DNA of 9,611 bases from Candidatus Cloacimonadota bacterium (lineage in GTDB: Bacteria; Cloacimonadota; Cloacimonadia; JGIOTU-2): assembly GCA_021160355.1 (NCBI GenBank), contig JAGHCS010000260.1:1-9611 (forward strand), written 5' to 3'. Of this stretch, positions 1 through 6,723 are shown piece by piece. The first letter of the stretch is position 1; each line of letters opens with the position of its first letter. Both the position numbers and the translations under genes were made by a program. The notes beneath the pieces are model-generated. The model searched no databases. It was not told where the DNA came from and saw only the letters and a program-made list of their open reading frames with translations.

Positions 1-13
1 AAGGTGGACTTCA

Positions 14-1348
14 ATGAAAAATAAATTTTTATTGACGCTTATGTTTGTGTTGATTCCGATTTTTCTCATTGCGAAATTGAATGTGTATTTCGACTGCAAC
101 CGCTTCCCTGCTGCAAACGGCAACACAACCTTCGAGATAACATACAAAATTTTTGATTCAGATATTGATTTTACTGCGCAGGATAATATCCTCATGGCAC
201 AATTGCATGTAAATTTCAACATCTATAATGCACAAGGGCAGGAACTCTATAACAAAGATTTTATCAGGCAAATCAGGGTTGATCTGGATAAAACATCCAT
301 TTATCATGATGAATTTTTCATCGATAAAATGAAGGCAACTGTGACACCTGGTTTATATAAATTCTCAATTGACATTCAGGATCGTGTAAACGAAGAGAGT
401 ATCACCTGGGAAAAAACATTGAATACTCTGAATCACACTCATATGAATCTCAGTGATATTGAAATAAGCTCTTTTCATCAAAGCGATTCAACTGCAGAAT
501 TTCAGGATTTTAAACGAAATAATGTCCTCTTCCTTGTAAATCCCAATCACCTTTTCGATCTTGTAAATGATAAGGGATTCACATATTATTTTGAGGTTTT
601 TCAAAGTGTTTCAACCTTGGAGAATCCTTTGGAAGGCAAATGGGTTTTCACCGTACAGGATAGAGATCAAAATTCTATATATAATGAAGAAAAGGAATTT
701 TCATCTACCTATACGATAAAACCATTCTGGAAATGGGTATCTGTCTCAGAATGGAAAAACGGCGCATACAGTATATCTTTAAACCTTTACTCGAAAGATA
801 ATCCTGATGATCCAATTGCATCACGGGATGATTTAATTTTCATTCAAGAAAACCAGCAAGATATTTCACAGGCGGAAATCGATAAAGAATATCGTTATGC
901 CAAATATTTTCTGACAAACTATGAAGAAAGCTTGTATGAGAATCTTGATGATGAAGGACGCGTTGAATTTCTGAAGCGTTTTTGGGAACAAAATGATCCA
1001 AATCCCAAAACAGAACAGAATGAATATAAAGAAGAGATCATCCGTCGTGTGAACTATGCGAATAGGAATTTTTCTCATTATGGTGATGGCTGGAAATCTG
1101 ACAGAGGTAGGATCTACATACGCCAGGGAAAACCGGAAGAAGTTATTGATAAAAGTTATGAATACGATGCAAAACCGTACATTATATGGAAATATTATAT
1201 TGGCGGAAAGCGTATTTATGTTTTTGTGGATTTCACCAAACTGGGAAATTATAAACTAGTGTATGTGGACAATGATGATTTCGAATTTTCCGTTCCTGAT
1301 TGGGAAGATTATTTAGGTCCTTATTTCGACAAAAGCGAACTGCAGTGA
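14..1348 (+). CDS. Secreted GWxTD-domain protein
   Basis: This 444-residue protein carries the C-terminal GWxTD domain found in exported proteins of FCB-group bacteria; the domain's biochemical role is not established. The N-terminus has a short basic stretch (MKNK) and a hydrophobic run to about residue 20, which is a signal peptide or an uncleaved anchor. No lipobox is visible. Residues about 25-280 look like beta-rich extracellular material with no family I recognise. The signature lies near residues 355-375: G359-W-K-S-D363-R-G, followed by IYIRQGKPEEV. Upstream of it is the usual acidic helical segment (FLKRFWEQNDPNP), and downstream an aromatic-rich strand region (IWKYYIGGKRIYVFVDF). 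The usual Thr of the signature is Ser here. The start is supported by AAGGTGG at positions 1-7, six bases upstream. The gene is convergent with yraN and their stop codons abut. I am confident of the domain; the function is unknown. Confidence 0.85.
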   Translation: MKNKFLLTLMFVLIPIFLIAKLNVYFDCNRFPAANGNTTFEITYKIFDSDIDFTAQDNILMAQLHVNFNIYNAQGQELYNKDFIRQIRVDLDKTSIYHDEFFIDKMKATVTPGLYKFSIDIQDRVNEESITWEKTLNTLNHTHMNLSDIEISSFHQSDSTAEFQDFKRNNVLFLVNPNHLFDLVNDKGFTYYFEVFQSVSTLENPLEGKWVFTVQDRDQNSIYNEEKEFSSTYTIKPFWKWVSVSEWKNGAYSISLNLYSKDNPDDPIASRDDLIFIQENQQDISQAEIDKEYRYAKYFLTNYEESLYENLDDEGRVEFLKRFWEQNDPNPKTEQNEYKEEIIRRVNYANRNFSHYGDGWKSDRGRIYIRQGKPEEVIDKSYEYDAKPYIIWKYYIGGKRIYVFVDFTKLGNYKLVYVDNDDFEFSVPDWEDYLGPYFDKSELQ

Positions 1349-1714
1349 TCAATAATCCTCTCCGAAAAATGCATTTTTAATGTGACGGATCGAATAATCT
1401 TTTGAATTTTTGTTATAATCAAGTGTAATAATATCAAACCGGACAGGTAATTCGATACCTTGTTTTGCAATGTAATGGTAGGTGGTTTTAATGATTTTTT
1501 GTCTCTTGCTCTCTGTGACTGCATCCAGTGCTTCTCCAAATGAGTGTGATCTTCGAGCTTTGACTTCCACAAAAACGAGTACTCCATCCTTGCTGCAAAT
1601 GATGTCTATCTCACCATACGGGGAGTGATAATTTCGCTCAATGATGGTGTAGTTTCTATCTTTAAGAAACTGAACAGCAGTATCTTCGCCAAATGTTGCA
1701 AACGTTTTGCTCAT
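1349..1714 (-). CDS. yraN: YraN / UPF0102 family nuclease-fold protein
   Basis: This 121-residue protein has the usual length and motif order of the YraN (UPF0102) family, a restriction-endonuclease-like (PD-(D/E)xK) fold whose cellular role is poorly defined. The visible motifs are an early Gly-Glu (G9-E10), the GEID motif (G34, E35, D37), the FVEVKAR core (E50, K52), FG at 59-60, a Lys-rich helix near residues 69-75 and the late RFDIITLD strand. E10, D37, E50 and K52 would form the active-site set. In many bacteria yraN sits by rnhB or rsmI, which is not the case here. Its ATG at 1712-1714 has no clear Shine-Dalgarno. It diverges from priA across a 41-bp AT-rich gap (1715-1755) that probably holds both promoters, although I cannot pick convincing -10/-35 boxes there. 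Confidence 0.92.
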   Translation of the reverse strand: MSKTFATFGEDTAVQFLKDRNYTIIERNYHSPYGEIDIICSKDGVLVFVEVKARRSHSFGEALDAVTESKRQKIIKTTYHYIAKQGIELPVRFDIITLDYNKNSKDYSIRHIKNAFFGEDY

Positions 1715-1755
1715 GTTTCAAGAATGTGAAAATTTAATTTTTATGTAAATAATTT

Positions 1756-4137
1756 ATGAAAATCTTTATCGAACTTGCATTACCGATTAATATCAAGGAC
1801 ACTTTCACCTATTCTTGTTCGAAGAATATGGCACCCAAAATTGGTCAGCGCATAATAGTGGATTTCAATTACCGGATGCAGACTGGAATAATAATTGGAT
1901 TACCAGAGAAACCTGCATATGATGAAGCCAAGATCAAGGATATCCATGAAATTATCGACGAGAAACCCCTTATTAATAAAGAGCTTCTTACCTTTGCTGA
2001 ATGGATATCAAAATATTACCGCTGCCCTATCGGGCTTGTCTTTAAGGCAATGCTGCCTGCGGGTATCAATGTTAATACAATTCAAAAAATTGTACTGAAG
2101 AAATCAGAAACCCAGAATAAAGATTTCCTGAAGATCATTAAATATTTAGAAAAGGATGGGAATTCCTGTTCGATTGAAGAGTTGAAACATTCAAAAATTT
2201 CTCCTCTTTATAAAAATCTTCTCGAGATGGAAGAACATGGACTTATCGAGATCGAGCGTCACTATAAGAGAAAAATTCAGAAGAAAGTCGTAAACTGCAT
2301 CTCGCTTCTTTCAGGAACCACTGATGAAACACTCAGCCCCAAGCAGGAAGAACTTCTCAAATTCCTGCAAAAACAGTCAGGGCCGATCTTCATGGCAGAC
2401 ATTTCAAAAGAATTCTCTTATAGCATCATCAATAAATTAAAAGAGAAAAATATAATTGAAATCTACAAACAGGAAATTTATCCTGATATTTTTTCGGATA
2501 TTACACAGCACGAACCCGTTACATTAGAGTTGACGGAAGAACAAACTGAAGTTTTAGGAAAACTCGAAGCACGGATAGATGAACAAACTTTTCATGCATT
2601 CCTTCTTCATGGCGTCACTTCAAGTGGAAAAACCGAAGTCTATATCCGTGCTATGAAAAAAGCTCTTTCTCATGGGAAAACTGCAATCATACTCATTCCT
2701 GAAATTTCTTTAACTCCGCAAACCGTTGAGAGATTTTATTCTCACTTTGGTGACATCATCGCTGTTCTGCACAGTAAGCTCAGTGACAGAGAGCGTTTGC
2801 ATTACTGGAATCTTCTGAAAAAGGGCGAAAAAAAAATAGTTATCGGACCACGGAGTGCTCTTTTTGCTCCACTCGAAAACATAGGACTCATCATAGTGGA
2901 TGAAGAGCATGAAAACACCTACAAACAGCATGAGCGACCACCCCTTTATAATGCTCGTGACATGGCAGTACTCAGAGGTAAACTCAATAATGCAGTTGTG
3001 CTTCTTGGCACAGCCACTCCTTACCTTGAATCCTACTTTAATACTCAAAATGAGAAATATTCTCTTCTAAAAATGACCAAAAGAGTGAAGAATCAAATAC
3101 TGCCGAAACTTACAGTAGTTGATATGCGTGAGGAAGAAGATCATACGGAGATTTTTTCTAAACTTCTCAAAGACAAGATCGAGGACCGGCTCAAAAAGAA
3201 AGAACAGATACTTCTCTTTCAAAATCGCAGAGGATATGCATCTTATGTGCAGTGTGTGAAATGCGGACATGTGCTTCAATGCAAAGATTGCAACATCAGC
3301 ATGACCTATCACTCCCGCAATAAGAAAATCAAGTGTCATTACTGCGGTTATGAACGCTCGATGCCGCGCAAGTGTCCTGAATGCGGTGGATATATTTTTA
3401 ATTTTGGTTCACCAGGCACTGAGAAGATCGAGCAAAATCTTAAATTCCTCTTCCCAACCGCAAGAATTGCAAGAATGGATACAGATACAACGTCAAAAAA
3501 GAGCAGCTTTCAAAATATATTTGACCAGGTGCGCAACGGTTATATTGATATCCTGCTTGGTACTCAAATGATCATCAAAGGGCTTGATTTCCCGAATATT
3601 ACTTTAGTTGGAATAGTCTCCGCAGATGTGAATCTCAATTTGCCGGATTTCAGGGCATCTGAGCGAAATTTCCAGCATATTATTCAAGTCGCCGGACGCG
3701 CTGGACGAAGCGATAAAGAAGGCGAGGTGATCGTTCAAACCTATAATCCGAAACATTACAGCATTCAATATGCTCAAAAACACAATTTTCTTGGTTTTTA
3801 CGAGTATGAACTTAATCTCAGGCGTGAGCTTCATTACCCCCCATTTACCAAATTAGTTCGAATATTGTTTCTTCTCAACAATGAAGAGCGGCTTCGTTCT
3901 TTTATGGATGAAATCAGGTATAAAATCGTCCAGTACCCTCAAAAAAACAAACTCATAATTCTCAGCCCGACACCTGCGCCTATAAGCAAGATCAGGAAAC
4001 AATATCGCTATCATATAATAATTAAAGCTGAACACCAAGTAAATATTAATCGCTTTATCGAATGGTTTCAGGGCAATGTTAAAATTCCAAACTACATAAA
4101 AATGCAGACTGACATTGATCCCATTTCGCTTTTATAA
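1756..4137 (+). CDS. priA: Primosomal protein N' (PriA), replication-restart helicase
   Basis: PriA is a 3'-to-5' superfamily 2 helicase that recognises abandoned replication forks and reloads the replicative helicase. At 793 residues this copy matches the longer bacterial forms. The N-terminal DNA-binding domain is recognisable (residues 1-100, opening FIELALPINIKDTFTY). It is followed by a winged-helix-like linker region and then the helicase core. Walker A is GVTSSGKT at residues 286-293 and Walker B is DEEH at 382-385, followed by the family-typical NTYKQHERPPLYNARD. The zinc-binding insertion has all eight cysteines: C500, C503, C509, C512, C527, C530, C540 and C543. The C-terminal helicase motifs (LLGTQMIIKGLDFP, then QVAGRAGR) are intact. 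Nothing appears broken. The ATG at 1756 has no obvious Shine-Dalgarno. The gene is not obviously part of the lipid cluster, because a 111-bp leader separates them. Confidence 0.98.
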   Translation: MKIFIELALPINIKDTFTYSCSKNMAPKIGQRIIVDFNYRMQTGIIIGLPEKPAYDEAKIKDIHEIIDEKPLINKELLTFAEWISKYYRCPIGLVFKAMLPAGINVNTIQKIVLKKSETQNKDFLKIIKYLEKDGNSCSIEELKHSKISPLYKNLLEMEEHGLIEIERHYKRKIQKKVVNCISLLSGTTDETLSPKQEELLKFLQKQSGPIFMADISKEFSYSIINKLKEKNIIEIYKQEIYPDIFSDITQHEPVTLELTEEQTEVLGKLEARIDEQTFHAFLLHGVTSSGKTEVYIRAMKKALSHGKTAIILIPEISLTPQTVERFYSHFGDIIAVLHSKLSDRERLHYWNLLKKGEKKIVIGPRSALFAPLENIGLIIVDEEHENTYKQHERPPLYNARDMAVLRGKLNNAVVLLGTATPYLESYFNTQNEKYSLLKMTKRVKNQILPKLTVVDMREEEDHTEIFSKLLKDKIEDRLKKKEQILLFQNRRGYASYVQCVKCGHVLQCKDCNISMTYHSRNKKIKCHYCGYERSMPRKCPECGGYIFNFGSPGTEKIEQNLKFLFPTARIARMDTDTTSKKSSFQNIFDQVRNGYIDILLGTQMIIKGLDFPNITLVGIVSADVNLNLPDFRASERNFQHIIQVAGRAGRSDKEGEVIVQTYNPKHYSIQYAQKHNFLGFYEYELNLRRELHYPPFTKLVRILFLLNNEERLRSFMDEIRYKIVQYPQKNKLIILSPTPAPISKIRKQYRYHIIIKAEHQVNINRFIEWFQGNVKIPNYIKMQTDIDPISLL

Positions 4138-4156
4138 AGGAAGTTAAACGCGATTT

Positions 4157-4190
4157 GAAGCTGGAAAATTTGACAAGAAATTGCAGCTTC
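4157..4190. repeat. Inverted repeat in the leader between priA and the prenyl cluster
   Basis: GAAGCTG (4157-4163) is perfectly complementary to CAGCTTC (4184-4190). Inside it, AATTT (4167-4171) pairs with AAATT (4178-4182) around a six-base loop, giving a two-part hairpin 19 bp after the priA stop. No T-tract follows directly, so it is not a standard intrinsic terminator. It may be a weak terminator, an mRNA-end structure or an operator. Confidence 0.45.
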
Positions 4191-4203
4191 TACACTTTAC
4201 AAT
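4170..4203 (+). promoter_or_regulatory. Possible promoter upstream of the prenyl-lipid cluster
   Basis: A perfect TTGACA lies at 4170-4175. Possible -10 boxes are TACACT (4191-4196, 15-bp spacer) and TACAAT (4198-4203, 22-bp spacer). Neither spacing is ideal and the -35 box lies within an inverted repeat, so this is a weak call. It fits the need for a start of transcription between priA and the next gene. Confidence 0.25.
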
Positions 4204-4210
4204 ATTTTCA

Positions 4211-4226
4211 TCCCGACCTTTCGGGA
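4211..4226. repeat. Short perfect hairpin TCCCGA-CCTT-TCGGGA
   Basis: TCCCGA at 4211-4216 and TCGGGA at 4221-4226 form a six-base-pair, GC-rich stem with a CCTT loop, in an otherwise AT-rich leader. It ends 15 bases before the Shine-Dalgarno of the next gene. It could tune translation or be a fragment of a dispersed repeat. There is no T-run after it, so a terminator role is unlikely. Confidence 0.4.
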
Positions 4227-4241
4227 CAGGAAATTTATCCT

Positions 4242-4247
4242 AGGAGG
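4242..4247 (+). promoter_or_regulatory. Ribosome binding site AGGAGG deciding the TTG start
   Basis: This perfect AGGAGG is the strongest Shine-Dalgarno in the window. Two in-frame TTG codons follow, at 4249 and 4252. The first begins only one base after the motif, too close for initiation, whereas the second has four bases of spacing and is preferred. The motif overlaps the 8-bp palindrome TCCTAGGA (4238-4245), so it could be partly masked in the mRNA. Confidence 0.65.
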
Positions 4248-4251
4248 ATTG

Positions 4252-5139
4252 TTGATATTAGATAAATATTTTGATAGTAGGAGAGAGCTTATCAATAAAG
4301 CTCTCTCAAAATATCTCGATTCTGACAGCACAAAACCTGAGATAATTCATCGTGCAATGAGATATTCTGTGATGGCTGGAGGTAAGCGTCTCCGTCCCAC
4401 ATTGATGCTGGCGACCTATGAGATGCTTGCGAACAAACGTGATAAAAGATCTGTGCAACCAGTACTTCCCGTCGCCTGTGCAATCGAAATGCTGCATACC
4501 GCATCTTTGATACATGATGACCTCCCCTTTATTGATAATGCAGATGAACGACGCGGAAAACCGAGCTGTCATAAGAAATTTGGTAATGCAATAGCAATCC
4601 TTGCCGGTGATGCACTCATGACAAAAGGATTCGAGACAGTTCTCAAACTGCGTAACAGCAAAAAAGCGATCCAATGCCTTGAGGAACTCATCGATGCGGC
4701 ATCCACCCGAGGTATGATTGGCGGACAGGTTGTGGATATAACCTCTTCACAAAAAAGAGTTAAGCTGCATATTTTAAGAGATATTCATCTCAAAAAAACA
4801 GGTGCACTTCTCCGTTCAGCGGAGCGTTGTGCATGTATTTTGGCGGGTGCTACAGAACAGATCACTAATGCGTTAAGTGACTTTGCACTGAATATCGGAC
4901 TTGCATACCAGGTCATAGATGATATACTTGATGAGGTCGGAGCTGATGACCTGCTTGAAAAGGAATCCGGCGAGGATCAGCGCAATGAAAAGGTTACTTA
5001 TCCTACTCTTCTTGGTATTGAAGAATCAAAGCGACAAGCGCAGAAACTCATCCAAGATGCACAGAATATCATTAAGTATATACCAAACAATAACGTTCTC
5101 ATGGATATTGTAGAACGCATTCATGACAGAATTCCATAG
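4252..5139 (+). CDS. Polyprenyl diphosphate synthase, predicted geranylgeranyl diphosphate (GGPP) synthase
   Basis: This IspA/CrtE-type trans-prenyltransferase (295 residues from the TTG at 4252) condenses IPP with allylic diphosphates in the cytoplasm. It has GGKRLRP near residues 40-46 and the first Asp-rich motif DDLPFID at 89-95, whose four-residue spacing is the bacterial type II form. RRGKP follows, and the second motif is DDILD at 223-227. Residue A84, five positions before the first Asp-rich motif, is small. E. coli IspA (farnesyl diphosphate synthase) has Tyr there, while plant-pathogen CrtE GGPP synthases have Ala, so C20 or longer product is expected. This is inference from an established chain-length rule. 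The downstream genes need GGPP, which agrees. The gene starts with TTG behind a perfect Shine-Dalgarno and its TAG shares one base with the next gene's GTG. A farnesyl-producing IspA is the main alternative. Confidence 0.88.
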   Translation: MILDKYFDSRRELINKALSKYLDSDSTKPEIIHRAMRYSVMAGGKRLRPTLMLATYEMLANKRDKRSVQPVLPVACAIEMLHTASLIHDDLPFIDNADERRGKPSCHKKFGNAIAILAGDALMTKGFETVLKLRNSKKAIQCLEELIDAASTRGMIGGQVVDITSSQKRVKLHILRDIHLKKTGALLRSAERCACILAGATEQITNALSDFALNIGLAYQVIDDILDEVGADDLLEKESGEDQRNEKVTYPTLLGIEESKRQAQKLIQDAQNIIKYIPNNNVLMDIVERIHDRIP

Positions 5140-5975
5140 TGATACAAACCTTCTTCGCATATATTCGCATCCTGAGACCGCTGAACTTTTTTTTCGTATT
5201 GATCGCAGTACTCTTCGGTGCCTATTACAAAATGGCAGCTTTCCCGCTTCTATACCCCCTACTCGCAGGTATTGCTGCAACGCTAATTTCAGGCGGAGGT
5301 TATGTTATCAATGATCTCTATGATTATTCGATCGATATGATAAACCGGAAAGAAAGGGTATTACCCTCGGGTTTGATTACTACGAAAAAAGCAAAGTATT
5401 ACGGGATCTGTCTTTTTGTTTTGGGAATAATTATCAGTATATTTTTGCACGATCCCTGGATAATCGCACTTGCGGTATTCAATTCAGCACTACTTTTTAT
5501 ATACGCAATGAAAAGTAAAAGAATACATTTCTGGGGAAATCTCCTTGTCGCTTTTGTAACCGCCTCTACCTTTATCTTTGGCAGCTTTATCACGAATAAT
5601 CTCAGATACGCTTTTTTTGTAGGACTCTGTGCATTTTTCTATACTATGATAAGAGAACTCGTAAAAGATATAGAAGATAAAAATGGCGACAGTTCTGCCG
5701 GAGCTAAAACACTCCCGATTTTGTGGGGTGACAAAAAAACACTGCTGCTTGCACTTCTTTTCTGGATAGGATTCACACTCACAATTATTTGGGGTTATCC
5801 GGAATTATATACATTAAAATTCTTTATTTTATTATTAGTTGGCATCGTTTTTTTAATCCTGGTTGACTTGATTATTCTTATAATGAAGCCGTTAACAAAA
5901 ACAGTAAAATATTCTGAAAGTTTCATGAAAGTACATATGCTTGTATTTTTAATTATTTTATGGGTGGCGCAATGA
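5139..5975 (+). CDS. UbiA-family prenyltransferase, probable digeranylgeranylglyceryl phosphate synthase
   Basis: This 278-residue polytopic membrane protein has about eight to nine hydrophobic segments and both Asp-rich motifs of the UbiA superfamily. The first is N58-D59-L-Y-D62-Y-S-I-D66, continuing into NRKERVLPSG. The second is RELVKDIEDKNGD, with D177, D180 and D184, continuing into AGAKTLPILWG. These motifs bind Mg-diphosphate. Their exact wording (N-R-x-x-R-x-L-P-S-G and K-D-I-E-D-x-x-G-D) resembles archaeal DGGGP synthase more than UbiA or MenA. DGGGP synthase adds a second geranylgeranyl chain to GGGP. Being flanked by a GGPP synthase and a GGGP synthase-like gene strongly supports this substrate. 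The GTG start overlaps the upstream stop by one base (TAGTG), and its own stop overlaps the next start as ATGA, so the three genes are probably translated together. A role in quinone, heme or chlorophyll-type prenylation is the alternative. Confidence 0.85.
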   Translation: MIQTFFAYIRILRPLNFFFVLIAVLFGAYYKMAAFPLLYPLLAGIAATLISGGGYVINDLYDYSIDMINRKERVLPSGLITTKKAKYYGICLFVLGIIISIFLHDPWIIALAVFNSALLFIYAMKSKRIHFWGNLLVAFVTASTFIFGSFITNNLRYAFFVGLCAFFYTMIRELVKDIEDKNGDSSAGAKTLPILWGDKKTLLLALLFWIGFTLTIIWGYPELYTLKFFILLLVGIVFLILVDLIILIMKPLTKTVKYSESFMKVHMLVFLIILWVAQ

Positions 5976-6718
5976 AAGATAATATGTTACAATTTTTATA
6001 TTCATTAAAAAATAAGAAAAAGGCAGGTTTCTTTTGTCTTATAGATCCGGACACACAGTCTCCTTCAGAATCTGCAAAACTTGCTGAAAAATGCCAGCAC
6101 AGCGGCGTTGACGTAATTCTGGTTGGGGGCAGTTTGATGGTCAGGGATAATTTTAATGAGACGGTGAGGATCATCAAAGAACAAGTAACGATACCTGTGC
6201 TTGTCTTTCCGGGAATTTTTAATTTTGTATCCCCTTATGCGGATGCGATCCTCTTCCTTAGTATGATGAGTAGCAGGAATCCTCAACTGCTTATTGGCGA
6301 ACAAGTACGGACAGCTCCCCTTATCAAAAAATATGACGTTGAAGCAATTCCGACCGGATATTTTTTGATAGAATCCGGCTCACTTACTTCTGTACAGTTC
6401 ATGAGCAGCAGCTTGCCAATACCGAGAACAAAATATGACATTGCAGTATCTCATGCGCTTGCCGCACAATATCTTGGCATGAAGCTTATTTTCTTTGATG
6501 CCGGAAGTGGTGCAAAGCAGTCAGTACCAGCCGAAATGATCAAGAAAGTAAAAGAGAACATTTCTATTCCAATTATCATCGGGGGCGGCATACGAACTCC
6601 AGAAGAAGCCAGAGAAAAAGTAGCTGCAGAAGCGGATTTTATTGTGATCGGAACTGCTATTGAAAAAAATGACCAGACTAATCTTATTAAAGAATTTGCA
6701 GAAGCAATCCACTCATAA
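5972..6718 (+). CDS. Geranylgeranylglyceryl phosphate synthase-like protein (GGGPS/PcrB family)
   Basis: GGGPS joins GGPP to sn-glycerol-1-phosphate by an ether bond, the committing step of archaeal lipids. Bacterial relatives include Bacillus PcrB (heptaprenyl) and group II enzymes of Bacteroidetes. This 248-residue TIM barrel has DPD at residues 25-27 (Mg/diphosphate site), VILVGGS after the second strand, FPGIFNF, the group II-like stretch PTGYFLIESGSLTSV, AGSGA at 177-181 and the phosphate-binding GGGIR at 204-208, then IVIGTAIE. Its length is nearer group II than PcrB. I chose the ATG at 5972 because it has GGGTGG at 5962-5967 and overlaps the upstream stop as ATGA; an in-frame ATG at 5960 has no Shine-Dalgarno. 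The usual YxE before AGSGA reads F174-F-D176. Prenyl chain length is not readable by eye, but the neighbours favour C20. Confidence 0.9.
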   Translation: MKDNMLQFLYSLKNKKKAGFFCLIDPDTQSPSESAKLAEKCQHSGVDVILVGGSLMVRDNFNETVRIIKEQVTIPVLVFPGIFNFVSPYADAILFLSMMSSRNPQLLIGEQVRTAPLIKKYDVEAIPTGYFLIESGSLTSVQFMSSSLPIPRTKYDIAVSHALAAQYLGMKLIFFDAGSGAKQSVPAEMIKKVKENISIPIIIGGGIRTPEEAREKVAAEADFIVIGTAIEKNDQTNLIKEFAEAIHS

Positions 6719-6723
6719 TTAAT

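Noticed and set aside
1321..1587. Minus-strand frame overlapping yraN
   Set aside because: It is a second frame over the conserved YraN motifs and its translation shows no family features.
1715..1755. Specific -10/-35 boxes in the divergent yraN-priA gap
   Set aside because: The 41-bp gap is so AT-rich that several loose matches occur by chance; none has both boxes at good spacing.
4211..4226. Hairpin as an intrinsic terminator for priA
   Set aside because: The stem is only six pairs and is followed by CAGGAAATTT rather than a T-tract.
4306..4674. Open frame on the minus strand inside the GGPP synthase gene
   Set aside because: It is antisense to a gene with clear catalytic motifs, and its translation is Cys/His-rich with no recognisable family, as expected of a shadow frame.
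5960..5962. Upstream ATG as the start of the GGGPS-like gene
   Set aside because: It has no Shine-Dalgarno and would overlap the UbiA-family gene by 16 bases. The ATG at 5972 has GGGTGG upstream and a standard ATGA overlap.
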